The notes under the pieces are model-generated. The model ran no database searches. It was not told the DNA's origin and was given only the letters and a program-made list of their open reading frames with translations. Source: Rhodovulum imhoffii (lineage in GTDB: Bacteria; Pseudomonadota; Alphaproteobacteria; Rhodobacterales; Rhodobacteraceae). Taken from it: a stretch of 64,000 nucleotides of DNA. Of the stretch, positions 1 through 7,400 are shown one piece after another. Numbering within the stretch: position 1 is the first letter of the stretch; every line of letters starts with the position of its first letter. Location of the stretch: the NCBI RefSeq assembly GCF_003046545.1, contig NZ_QAAA01000012.1, positions 1 to 64,000 on the forward strand, given 5' to 3'. A program made the translations under genes and the position numbers.

Positions 1-61
1 TGCCCTCAGCGACGCAAGCGCAAATCCGTTCCCGAAGGTCCAAAGAGTAAGGTTTGCCCAT
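1..61 (-). mobile_element. IS630-family transposase, N-terminal fragment (cut by window edge)
   Basis: Reading the minus strand from the ATG at 61 gives MGKPYSLDLRERICACVAEG before the window ends. This matches the typical opening of IS630/Tc1-mariner superfamily transposases, a short N-terminal stretch that leads into a helix-turn-helix. Only 20 codons are visible, so whether the element is intact cannot be judged. The terminal inverted repeat should lie between 62 and about 250, but I cannot define it without the other end. It sits close to the 3' end of tRNA-Leu. Confidence 0.7.
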
Positions 62-253
62 GATCCACCTCCCAACAGAAGTGAACCGGAGAAAATCGGC
101 CTGTGAATCCCAAGCCGAGTCAAATCAAACGCAAACCGCTTTAGTGGAGCGTTACCTCATACCTTGCGTTACAAAGTGGCAGCACAAATGTAACACAAAA
201 TGGTCAATAAGCCTCTGTTTTACTTGATTTTTATTTATCTCAGGGGACTGTGT

Positions 254-340
254 TGGTGCGGTCGAGAAGACTCGAACTTCCACGGGAGTTACCCCACAGC
301 GACCTCAACGCTGCGCGTCTACCAATTCCGCCACGACCGC
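254..340 (-). tRNA. tRNA-Leu (anticodon GAG)
   Basis: The minus strand folds into a class II tRNA of 87 nt. The acceptor stem is GCGGTCG (5' end at 340) paired with CGACCGC, followed by discriminator A and a genomically encoded CCA at 254-256. The anticodon arm is CAGCG/CGCTG with loop TTGAGGT, giving anticodon GAG, which reads CUC/CUU leucine codons. A long variable arm (GGG..TAA..CCC) and a TTCGAGT T-loop are present, as expected for tRNA-Leu. It is divergent from lipB and its 3' end faces the IS630 fragment. Confidence 0.97.
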
Positions 341-505
341 ACGTGATCAGGTAGTGGCCGGGTTCATAGCGAGTCAGAACGCGGTTGTGAAGGGGGAAGA
401 ACAGGGTTTTTTTCCTTTCCGCCAACTCGGTGCATAATACCGCCCGGACCCTTGCCCCCGCACCCCCGCCGAGAGAAAAGGGCAAGACAGGAAAATGAGG
501 CAAAA

Positions 506-1153
506 ATGGTGGAATGGCGCGTTTCAGAGGGGTTGACCCCTTACCCAGAGGCCGAAACCTGGATGGAAGATCGTGCTGCGGGCATTGCCGCCGGAGCAGC
601 CCCGGAAACCATCTGGCTTCTCGAACATCCACCGCTTTACACCGCCGGAACATCCGCCCGGCGCGAGGATTTGACGGAACCGGATCGGTTTCCGGTTTTC
701 GAAACACGCCGTGGGGGGCAATACACCTATCACGGCCCCGGACAACGCATCGCCTACACGATGCTGAATGTCGGCGTGCGCGGGCATGATGTTCGACGCT
801 TCGTGTGGCAACTGGAAGAATGGGTCATCGCCACGCTCGCCGAATTCAACATCAAAGGTGAGCGTCGTCAGGGGCGCGTGGGGGTGTGGGTGGTGCGCAC
901 CGATAAACCCGCTTTACCCGACGGTACAGCGCGCGAAGACAAGATTGCCGCGATCGGCGTCCGGTTGCGCCGCTGGGTCAGCTTTCATGGCCTGTCCCTG
1001 AACGTTGACCCGAATCTCGAGCATTTCGGGGGAATCGTTCCCTGCGGCATCCGCGACCATGGCGTAACCAGCCTCGTCGACCTCGGCCTGCCCGTCACGA
1101 TGGCGGACGCAGACCTCGCACTGAAGCGCAGCTTCACGAAGGTATTTGGTTAA
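506..1153 (+). CDS. lipB: Lipoyl(octanoyl) transferase LipB
   Basis: LipB transfers octanoate from acyl carrier protein to lipoyl domains such as those of pyruvate and 2-oxoglutarate dehydrogenase, the first step of protein lipoylation. The 215-aa product carries the family signatures [12 protein letters not shown], the catalytic-lysine segment [12 protein letters not shown], and the downstream cysteine motif GGIVPCGI. I chose the ATG at 506 (MVEWRVSEG) because an AGG-rich ribosome site lies just upstream; the open frame reaches back to 452 but that part does not resemble LipB. It stands alone between tRNA-Leu and a probable small RNA. Confidence 0.95.
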   Translation: MVEWRVSEGLTPYPEAETWMEDRAAGIAAGAAPETIWLLEHPPLYTAGTSARREDLTEPDRFPVFETRRGGQYTYHGPGQRIAYTMLNVGVRGHDVRRFVWQLEEWVIATLAEFNIKGERRQGRVGVWVVRTDKPALPDGTAREDKIAAIGVRLRRWVSFHGLSLNVDPNLEHFGGIVPCGIRDHGVTSLVDLGLPVTMADADLALKRSFTKVFG

Positions 1154-1239
1154 ACATTGATATTGTTCAGTTTTTAACCTGACATTCGCCGCATACTGCG
1201 GCATGCAAAAAAGCTTTGCGTTTGAGCGAAAGCTTTGCA

Positions 1240-1402
1240 ACACTCCCCGTGCGACAACATGTTGCTACCTGTGGGAGGAAACCCGGCAGGAAGGGAGGCA
1301 AGCGCGCCGTCTGGCGCCATCCTGACGGGGATTGGCCACATCGGGTCGCACGACCAGGGAGAAGAACGCGGGACCGCCCCCATACGGCCCGCGTTTCTTT
1401 TT
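1240..1402 (+). ncRNA. Probable structured small RNA with its own terminator (6S-like architecture, unassigned)
   Basis: No ORF fits this 160-nt stretch, but it folds into one long rod. A closing stem pairs CTCCC (1243-1247) with GGGAG (1357-1361) and CGTGCGAC (1248-1255) with GTCGCACG (1345-1352), all perfectly. A second helix pairs ATGTTGCTA with TGGCCACAT with one mismatch. After a large asymmetric internal loop, CCCG-CAGGA pairs with TCCTG-CGGG, capped by GCGCC-gtct-GGCGC. A classic terminator follows at 1365-1402. Rod, central bubble and length resemble 6S RNA, but I cannot match it by sequence, and the neighbourhood is not the usual 6S locus. SRP RNA was considered and the conserved GGAAGGAAGCAGC apex is absent. 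Confidence 0.55.
1365..1402 (+). terminator. Rho-independent terminator
   Basis: AACGCGGG (1365-1372) pairs with CCCGCGTT (1388-1395), and inner CCG/CGG extends the stem. A TTTCTTTTT tract at 1394-1402 follows directly. It is over 200 nt downstream of the lipB stop and immediately follows the structured RNA, so it most likely ends that transcript. Confidence 0.85.
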
Positions 1403-1422
1403 CCGAAGTCTTCGGGAAGGAT

Positions 1423-1761
1423 TCAGCTTTTGTTGGTCTCCGGCGCCACTTCGGCGTCCGGGACATCTTTCATGACCCTCGCGCCCTCAATCATCAGATT
1501 GGGGTCCTGATCGGCATGGCGGACTTCCTGAAGCTCGTGCTCATACTCCTCGGCTTTCAGGCGGAAGAACCGCTGGGCGAGATCCTGGTACATTTCGCGC
1601 GCCACCAGCAACCCCAGCACCAGTGCGGTGATGAAAAAGATCGCGTGCTGGTAGATAAAAAAGGCGGTGAACAGATGCACCCCGATCAGGACAAGGGCCG
1701 CTCCGCGCAGGATAACGGCGGGCCATTCCTCAAGTTTTATGTTCTTCATCATGTTCAGCAT
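1423..1761 (-). CDS. Conserved small membrane protein of unknown function
   Basis: The product is about 112 aa. It has two hydrophobic segments near the N-terminus (around VILRGAALVLIGVHLFTAF and AIFFITALVLGLLVA) and a charged C-terminal tail, suggesting an inner-membrane protein with a cytoplasmic tail. I do not recognise the family. I prefer the ATG at 1761 because an AGAG-containing stretch lies at ribosome-site distance; the frame continues to an ATG at 1806 with no visible ribosome site, and ATGs at 1776 and 1752 are alternatives. It lies downstream of yqeY on the same strand. Confidence 0.7.
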   Translation of the reverse strand: MLNMMKNIKLEEWPAVILRGAALVLIGVHLFTAFFIYQHAIFFITALVLGLLVAREMYQDLAQRFFRLKAEEYEHELQEVRHADQDPNLMIEGARVMKDVPDAEVAPETNKS

Positions 1762-1896
1762 CGGGAATCTCTGCATTGGGATCGGGACGGTTCTAGGCCT
1801 CAGCATAGGCCCGGCACAATACCATGTAGAGGGTATAAAGCGCCGCGCCGGAAATGATCTTGCGCAAAAACCACAAAAGGCGGGATTATCACCACA

Positions 1897-2355
1897 TCAC
1901 GACAGGCGTTTGCGGACCTGCGGCCCAACGGCGGCGAAATCCATCCTCCCGTTGTATTTTTCCTTCAGCACCCCCATGACCCGCCCCATGTCGCGGATGG
2001 TGCGGGCCTCTGTTTCCTCCAGCGCCTGCGTGATCGCCATCTCGACTTCCTCCTCGCCCAGCGCCCGCGGCAAGTATTCCTGAAGTACGGCGATTTCCGC
2101 GCGCTCACGCTCGGCCAGGTCCAGGCGCCCGCCCTCCTCATAGGCACGCGCACTTTCCTGGCGCTGTTTGACCATCCGGCCCAGGATTGCCAAGACATCT
2201 CCATCGGTCACACCGTCCTCGTTGCCCTCGGTACGCAGGGCAATATCCTTGTCCTTGATCGCAGCGTTGATCAGGCGCAGCGTGGAGAGACGCTCAGGCT
2301 CCCTGTTCTTCATCGCTTCTTTCAGAGCGGTGGAAATGCGGGCTCTCATGTCCAT
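1897..2355 (-). CDS. yqeY: GatB/YqeY domain-containing protein
   Basis: This 152-aa protein is a stand-alone YqeY family member, the helical tail-like domain that in GatB contacts tRNA. Free YqeY proteins have no settled role. Family signatures visible are STLRLINAAIKDKDIA, the ILGRMVKQRQES helix, EEGGRLDLAERE, LQEYLP, and the C-terminal DMGRVMGVLKEKYNGRMDF. The start at 2355 has AAGGAG eight bases upstream. It is divergent from carA, with a 171-bp gap holding both promoters. The much longer open frame on this strand (to 3534) is only the antisense of carA. Confidence 0.93.
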   Translation of the reverse strand: MDMRARISTALKEAMKNREPERLSTLRLINAAIKDKDIALRTEGNEDGVTDGDVLAILGRMVKQRQESARAYEEGGRLDLAERERAEIAVLQEYLPRALGEEEVEMAITQALEETEARTIRDMGRVMGVLKEKYNGRMDFAAVGPQVRKRLS

Positions 2356-2526
2356 CGGGATCTCCTTTGATGCCGGTTGGGCACCATACTTTGCCCCGTG
2401 CCGCCATGCAACTGCCCGAAAGAATTGCAAGAGCCTGTTTTCAAATGGAAAGGCAATTTGCCTCTGCCCTTGAGTCTGACCGCGCACGGACATATTGTCC
2501 CGCAAATCCGAGCCGATGGAGAGCCG

Positions 2527-3687
2527 ATGCCCGCCACCCCGCCCAAATCCCGCCCAACCGCCTGCCTGGCCCTTGCCGACGGAACCCTGTTCTACGGCCA
2601 CGGGTTCGGCGCCACCGGTGAAACCGTCGCCGAATTGTGCTTCAACACCGCGATGACGGGCTATCAGGAAATCATGACCGATCCGTCCTATGCCGGACAG
2701 GTGGTGACCTTCACCTTCCCCCATGTGGGCAATGTGGGCGTCACCCCGGAGGATGACGAAGCCGCAGATCCGGTTGCGGCCGGAATGGTCGTGAAATGGG
2801 ACCCGACCGCACCTTCCAACTGGCGCGCGGCGGATCACCTGGCAAGCTGGCTGAACAGACGTGGGCGCATTGGAATCGGCGGGCTGGACACGCGGCGCCT
2901 GACCCGGACGATCCGTCAGCAAGGCGCCCCCCACGTCGCGCTGGCCCATGACCCGGAGGGAAATTTCGATATTGAGGCATTGGTAGCAAAGGCCCGCGCC
3001 TTTCCAGGGCTTGTGGGGCTGGATCTGGCGAAGGACGTCACCTGCGCCCAAAGCTACCGCTGGGATGAAATGCGCTGGGCATGGCCCGACGGGTATGCAA
3101 GGCGCGCGGCCCCCGGCCACAAGGTTGTCGCCATAGATTACGGCGCAAAGCGGAACATCCTGCGTTGCCTCTCCTCCGCGGGGTGTGACGTCACCGTCCT
3201 GCCCGCCACCGCAAAGGCGGAAGATGTGCTGGCACTCACCCCTGACGGGGTCTTTCTGTCGAACGGGCCCGGCGACCCGGAAGCTACCGGCAAATACGCG
3301 GTTCCGATGATCCGCGGCATTCTGGAGACAGACCTGCCCGTATTCGGCATCTGTCTGGGCCACCAGATGCTGGCTCTGGCATTGGGGGCCAGAACGGTGA
3401 AGATGAACCACGGCCACCACGGCGCGAACCACCCCGTGAAGGATCTTGAAACCGGAAAGGTTGAAATCACCAGCATGAACCACGGCTTTGCGGTGGATAG
3501 CCAGACCCTGCCTGAAGGCGTTAGGGAAACTCACGTATCGCTGTTCGATGGCTCCAACTGCGGGCTGAGGGTTGAGGGCCGCCCGGTTTTCTCAGTCCAG
3601 TACCACCCGGAGGCCAGCCCCGGCCCCCAGGACAGCTTTTATCTGTTCGAGAGATTCTCTGAGGCCATGGCTGCCCGCGCCGGTTAA
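2527..3687 (+). CDS. carA: Carbamoyl-phosphate synthase small subunit
   Basis: CarA is the glutamine amidotransferase subunit that supplies ammonia to CarB for carbamoyl phosphate, feeding arginine and pyrimidine synthesis. The 386-aa product has the CarA N-terminal domain (FNTAMTGYQEIMTDPSYAGQ) and a class I amidotransferase domain with the nucleophile in FGICLGHQML and the His-Glu pair in VQYHPEASPGP. The ATG at 2527 follows GGAGAGCCG; the frame is open upstream to 2377, but that part is not CarA-like. carB is not adjacent, as is common in this group. A perfect hairpin follows the stop codon at 3710-3741. Confidence 0.97.
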   Translation: MPATPPKSRPTACLALADGTLFYGHGFGATGETVAELCFNTAMTGYQEIMTDPSYAGQVVTFTFPHVGNVGVTPEDDEAADPVAAGMVVKWDPTAPSNWRAADHLASWLNRRGRIGIGGLDTRRLTRTIRQQGAPHVALAHDPEGNFDIEALVAKARAFPGLVGLDLAKDVTCAQSYRWDEMRWAWPDGYARRAAPGHKVVAIDYGAKRNILRCLSSAGCDVTVLPATAKAEDVLALTPDGVFLSNGPGDPEATGKYAVPMIRGILETDLPVFGICLGHQMLALALGARTVKMNHGHHGANHPVKDLETGKVEITSMNHGFAVDSQTLPEGVRETHVSLFDGSNCGLRVEGRPVFSVQYHPEASPGPQDSFYLFERFSEAMAARAG

Positions 3688-3709
3688 CACCATATTAACC
3701 AAACTTGAC

Positions 3710-3741
3710 CAGGGTCTGTGTGGCCAAACACACAGACCCTG
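3710..3741 (+). promoter_or_regulatory. Perfect 13-bp hairpin abutting the GT2 start codon
   Basis: CAGGGTCTGTGTG (3710-3722) and CACACAGACCCTG (3729-3741) are exact reverse complements separated by gccaaa. The hairpin ends three bases before the ATG at 3744 and begins 22 bases after the carA stop. There is no T-tract after it, so it is not a standard terminator. It occupies the place where a ribosome-binding site should be. It may be a 3'-end stabiliser for carA, a translation brake, or a protein operator. Confidence 0.75.
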
Positions 3742-3743
3742 TC

Positions 3744-5612
3744 ATGCTACGCACTGTCCCCTCGCGAATCATCCCCGTCCCTGACACTGACAGGGATTGG
3801 CCTTCCCTTGCCGATACGCTGCTGTCTCTGGAACTGGTCGCGGCAGACGCCCTCTCCCGCGCGCGGGAGAAGGCCATGCTTTCCGGCCGGCCTCTGGCAG
3901 AGATCCTGCGCACGGGGGCGTTTTTGTCATCTGACGCGCTGGCCCAGGCGCAAGCCGCGCGCTGCAAGGCCCGCATCGTGGACCTGACAACCGAACCGCC
4001 CGACCCGCGGCTCGTCGCCCGGATGGGGGCTGTAACCTGTATGCAGCTGGGGCTTTTACCGTGGCGGCGGCAAGGCGGTGTAACGGTGATGGTCGCCCCG
4101 GAGCCGGACCGCCTTCCCCCCCATTTTCCGCGGCTGGAGAAAGTCTTCGGGCCGCTGACGCTGGCCATTGCGCCGCTTGAGGATATTCAGAATGCGCTTG
4201 GCCGTCAGTTCGGACCGGTTCTCGACGCGGCCGCGCGACTGCGAACGCCAGAGTCCGAAAGCTGCCGCAGCTGGCACCGTCGCACACCCGGCAGAATCCT
4301 CGCGCTGCTGTGCCTTGTCCTTGCCGTCGTCCTGCTGAGCGCACCGCTGGGCACACTGACCGTTCTTACGTTATGGGCTGTGGGCACGCTAACCTTGTCG
4401 ATGGTCCTGAAGGCGGCGGCCCTGATTGCCTCTTGCCGCCCCTTTCCGCCCCCGCCCGAACTGCCGCCCGATATCCCCTCGATCTCCCCCCTGCCTGTCG
4501 TGTCTCTCCTGATTCCCCTCTACAAGGAAGCCGATGTCGCAGACCGGCTGATCCGGCGCCTGTCACGTCTCGATTACCCGCCGGAGCAACTGGACATCTG
4601 TTTCGTCACGGAATCGGACGATGACCTGACCCGCTTCATGCTGGCCCGTGCCGACCTTCCGCCCTGGATGCGCGTGATTACCGTACCCGACGGCCCCCTG
4701 CGCACCAAACCGCGGGCACTTAACTACGCGCTGGATATCTGCCGGGGCAGCATCATCGGAATCTACGATGCCGAAGACGCCCCCGAAACGGACCAGATCC
4801 GCAAAGTCGTGCGCCATTTCCGCTCAAGCCCGCCGGATGTCGTCTGTTTGCAGGCGGCGCTGGATTATTACAACCACAGCCAGAACTGGCTGGCACGGTG
4901 TTTCACCGCCGAATATGCGGGCTGGTTCCGGGTCATGATGCCGGGGCTGTCGCGGCTGGGCCTTGCGCTGCCGCTTGGGGGGACGTCGCTTTTCATCCGC
5001 CGCCCGGCGCTGGAAGCTCTGGGCGCCTGGGACGCCTATAACGTGACCGAGGATGCCGACCTCGGGCTGCGACTCGCCCGACACGGGTACCGGACTGCGA
5101 TGCTTCCCTCCGCAACCCATGAAGAGGCCAACTGCAAACTCTACCCATGGGTGCGGCAACGCTCGCGCTGGCTGAAAGGCTATGCAATGACATGGACCAC
5201 ACTGATGCGCCACCCCTTGCGGCTGATCCGGCAATTGGGTGTGTGGCAGTTTCTTGGCGTGCAGGTTGTCCTGTTCTGCGCGCTGTCGCTGTTCTTCCTG
5301 TCGCCACTTTTGTGGTCGTTCTGGCTTTTGGCGCTGGGATTGGAGCATCCGCTTTCCCGGATACTCCCGACCGGCGCCCTGATCGGGATCGGGGGGCTGT
5401 TTGCATTGTCCGAGGTGCTCAACGTCACCATTGCCGCGATCGGGCTGCGCCGTGCCGAAAAGGCCTGGTTGTGGCCTTGGCTGCCAACGCTGCACCTTTA
5501 TTTTCCACTGGCGAGCCTGGCCGCTTACAAGGCACTGCACGAGATGATCTTCAGGCCGTTCTACTGGGACAAGACCCACCACGGCCTGTCCGACACGACA
5601 CGGGACCCTTGA
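3744..5612 (+). CDS. Membrane glycosyltransferase family 2 with N-terminal GspE-N/MshEN-like domain
   Basis: This 622-aa protein probably polymerises or transfers sugars from a nucleotide-sugar at the inner membrane. Roughly residues 15-150 resemble the type II secretion GspE N-terminal domain (LADTLLSLELVAADALSRA, then LPWRRQGGVTVMVA). Two TM helices follow near 190-235, then a GT2 domain with VVSLLIPLYKEAD, the DXD-like YDAEDAPETDQ, NVTEDADLGLRL and the processive-type RQRSRWLKGYAMTW motif. Several C-terminal TM segments follow. The Q/R-x-x-R-W motif suggests a synthase, but the product is unknown. The start is uncertain: a TTG at 3705 is in frame, but neither start has a clear ribosome site, because a perfect hairpin lies immediately upstream. 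Confidence 0.88.
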   Translation: MLRTVPSRIIPVPDTDRDWPSLADTLLSLELVAADALSRAREKAMLSGRPLAEILRTGAFLSSDALAQAQAARCKARIVDLTTEPPDPRLVARMGAVTCMQLGLLPWRRQGGVTVMVAPEPDRLPPHFPRLEKVFGPLTLAIAPLEDIQNALGRQFGPVLDAAARLRTPESESCRSWHRRTPGRILALLCLVLAVVLLSAPLGTLTVLTLWAVGTLTLSMVLKAAALIASCRPFPPPPELPPDIPSISPLPVVSLLIPLYKEADVADRLIRRLSRLDYPPEQLDICFVTESDDDLTRFMLARADLPPWMRVITVPDGPLRTKPRALNYALDICRGSIIGIYDAEDAPETDQIRKVVRHFRSSPPDVVCLQAALDYYNHSQNWLARCFTAEYAGWFRVMMPGLSRLGLALPLGGTSLFIRRPALEALGAWDAYNVTEDADLGLRLARHGYRTAMLPSATHEEANCKLYPWVRQRSRWLKGYAMTWTTLMRHPLRLIRQLGVWQFLGVQVVLFCALSLFFLSPLLWSFWLLALGLEHPLSRILPTGALIGIGGLFALSEVLNVTIAAIGLRRAEKAWLWPWLPTLHLYFPLASLAAYKALHEMIFRPFYWDKTHHGLSDTTRDP

Positions 5613-5617
5613 TCCGA

Positions 5618-6274
5618 TTACAAGGGCTTGTCCGCGTAGGAGACGGCATCAAGCCGCAGGCGCGTCTCGAACGCGACCGAAATGTGGGATTTGAGCGCCG
5701 CGTAGGCCCCATCCCCATCCCCCGCTTCGATGGCGGAAACGATGGCATTGTGCTCGGCCAGGGCATTCTGGCCTCGCCCCTCGGCGGCCAGAGAGGTCGT
5801 CGCCATCAGGGCCATGGTCCGGTGCACCAGATCGAGCTGCTGCACAAGGTAACGGTTGTGGGAGGCAAGATGCACCTGCTTGTGAAAGCGGCGGTTCGCA
5901 CGGGCCAAAGCGTGGGGATCGTTCAGAAGCGCGCGATCCTCATCGACCATTGCACGCAGGACGCGCACCTCTTCCTCGGTCGCGTGGCGCGCCGCAAGGC
6001 GCGCGGCCAGCCCCTCAAGCTCGGAGCGCACGACGTAAAGCTCCGCCATCTGATCGTGGCTGAGCGACGCGACGATGAGGCTGCGGCCGTCGCGCGTCAG
6101 CAGAGACTGGGTTTCGAGCCGTTGCAAGGCCTCCCGGATCGGGGTCCGCGAGACGCCGAACTGCTCTGCCAGTTCGCTTTCGACCAGCCGGTCTCCCGGA
6201 CGATAGGTGCCAACATCTATGGCCTCCAGAATGAGGTCATAGGCATCCTTGTTCGGCAGTTTCGCGGGTTTCAT
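5618..6274 (-). CDS. GntR-family transcriptional regulator, FadR subfamily (FCD domain)
   Basis: This 218-aa regulator has an N-terminal winged helix (PGDRLVESELAEQFGVSRTPIREALQRLE across two segments) and an all-helical FCD ligand domain. Candidate metal-binding residues in the FCD are RRFHKQVHLASH and the ALAEHNAIVSAI and LKSHIS segments, the usual Asp/His pattern. I chose the ATG at 6274 because GGAG sits seven bases upstream; an ATG at 6289 is in frame but lacks one. An imperfect dyad TTGTagACCA lies upstream at 6294-6303 and may be its own operator. The ligand is unknown; neighbours do not form an obvious catabolic operon. Confidence 0.92.
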   Translation of the reverse strand: MKPAKLPNKDAYDLILEAIDVGTYRPGDRLVESELAEQFGVSRTPIREALQRLETQSLLTRDGRSLIVASLSHDQMAELYVVRSELEGLAARLAARHATEEEVRVLRAMVDEDRALLNDPHALARANRRFHKQVHLASHNRYLVQQLDLVHRTMALMATTSLAAEGRGQNALAEHNAIVSAIEAGDGDGAYAALKSHISVAFETRLRLDAVSYADKPL

Positions 6275-6293
6275 CACGTGCTCCGGCATACGA

Positions 6294-6303
6294 TGGTCTA
6301 CAA
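6294..6303. promoter_or_regulatory. Candidate GntR/FadR-type operator
   Basis: TGGTCTACAA on the plus strand (TTGTAGACCA on the minus) is an imperfect dyad resembling the T-n-G-T...A-C-n-A half sites used by FadR-subfamily GntR proteins. It is about 20 bp upstream of the chosen start of the regulator gene and within the divergent region to the HAD phosphatase gene. A single weak dyad, so tentative. Confidence 0.35.
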
Positions 6304-6373
6304 TAGTATTTACCGGATTCGGTTTTCAACCCGCGCCATTGAAGAACATGCTCGCCGGGCCTAATTTGATACC

Positions 6374-7021
6374 ATGTCTGCTGCGGCATTTTCCCACGTG
6401 ACCGGCTGGGTCTTCGACCTGGACAACACGCTTTACCCACCCGAAGCACGTCTGTTCGATCAGATCGAACAACGGATGACACGTTTTGTCATGACGGCGC
6501 TGGGAATCGATGCCTCGGCGGCGAATCGCCTGCGCCAGACCTATTGGGCGCGCTACGGCACCACGCTTGCGGGACTGATGGATCTGCACGGGGTCGATCC
6601 CGCCCCTTACCTGCACGAAGTGCACGATATCTCACTGGACAGCCTGATGCCCGACCCGGCCCTGCGGGTACGGATCGGGGCGCTTCCGGGGCGGCGAATC
6701 GTCTATACGAACGGCTCCGCCGAATATGCGGAACGGGTTCTCGCGGCACGCGGACTGGCCGGGCTCTTTGATGCGGTCTATGGCGTGGAACAGGCGAATT
6801 ATCGCCCCAAGCCCGAACGCGCAGCCTTCGAAGCCGTGTTTGAAACCGACGGACTGCGCCCCGAAACCGCCGCCATGTTCGAGGACGACGCCCGCAACCT
6901 TGCCGCTCCGCATGCGATGGGGATGCGGACCGTGCACGTTTCGGAACAGCCGCGGGATGCCCCCCATATTCACTTTCATACCCGTGACTTGAAGGCATTC
7001 CTGGGACGCCTTCAGGACTAG
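6374..7021 (+). CDS. HAD-superfamily pyrimidine 5'-nucleotidase
   Basis: This 215-aa HAD hydrolase has motif I FDLDNTLYP (nucleophile Asp15, acid/base Asp17), motif II YTNGS, the conserved Lys region RPKPE and motif III FEDDARNL. The all-helical cap and the DLDNTLY signature match the bacterial pyrimidine 5'-nucleotidase subfamily (TIGR01993-type), which dephosphorylates UMP/CMP and may clear non-canonical nucleotides. The start ATG at 6374 lacks a strong ribosome site. It is divergent from the GntR regulator, whose possible operator lies between them. Confidence 0.9.
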   Translation: MSAAAFSHVTGWVFDLDNTLYPPEARLFDQIEQRMTRFVMTALGIDASAANRLRQTYWARYGTTLAGLMDLHGVDPAPYLHEVHDISLDSLMPDPALRVRIGALPGRRIVYTNGSAEYAERVLAARGLAGLFDAVYGVEQANYRPKPERAAFEAVFETDGLRPETAAMFEDDARNLAAPHAMGMRTVHVSEQPRDAPHIHFHTRDLKAFLGRLQD

Positions 7022-7027
7022 CTTAAA

Positions 7028-7063
7028 GTGCGGCAGTTTGACGCATTACGCACTTTGCCGCAC
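7028..7063. repeat. Inverted repeat in intergenic region
   Basis: GTGCGGCA (7028-7035) is repeated in inverted form as TGCCGCAC (7056-7063) with a 20-nt spacer. The spacer itself contains CGCACT, complementary to the AGTGCG at the left arm, so two alternative foldings share the left arm. No T-tract follows. It lies seven bases after the HAD gene stop and upstream of the small membrane protein. Confidence 0.6.
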
Positions 7064-7094
7064 CCGGATAGGCAACCGAAAACGGAGGTTCCGC

Positions 7095-7340
7095 ATGCAA
7101 ACGAATACTATCGCATCCCGCCCGCTCTGGCTCCGCACCATACTTGCCACCCCCTTTATAGGGTGGATTCTGCGCGACCTGATGTTCGGCGACAAGAACA
7201 ACATCTGGTACCTGCTGGGCGCGCTGGCCTGCCTGTGGGCCGTGGCCATCCTGACCTGGGGCGTGCCGGCACTGTACCTGCCCGCCGTGGCCGCCGTGCC
7301 GGTCATCATGCTGATCCTTATCCTCATCACACGCGGGTGA
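7095..7340 (+). CDS. Small two-TM membrane protein of unknown function
   Basis: The 81-aa product has an N-terminal segment with Trp and Arg residues (RPLWLRTILATPFIGWILRD), a polar turn (GDKNNIW), and two hydrophobic helices (YLLGALACLWAVAILTWGVPA and AVAAVPVIMLILILIT). I do not recognise the family. The start at 7095 is supported by GGAGG seven bases upstream; the frame continues to 7038, but through the inverted repeat. It is followed 60 bp later by the UbiH-type gene on the same strand. Confidence 0.75.
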   Translation: MQTNTIASRPLWLRTILATPFIGWILRDLMFGDKNNIWYLLGALACLWAVAILTWGVPALYLPAVAAVPVIMLILILITRG

Positions 7341-7400
7341 TGCCTTGCCGCCTTGCGCCATGCGGCCTATGGCTTAGCTCAAACGCAAGGAGGCTTCGGG

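Noticed and set aside
1240-1361. SRP 4.5S RNA as the identity of the structured RNA
   Set aside because: The conserved GGAAGGAAGCAGC apex and adjacent internal loop are missing on both strands.
1897-3534. A long minus-strand frame of 545 codons ending in YqeY
   Set aside because: Only the last 152 codons match YqeY and have a ribosome site; the rest lies opposite carA.
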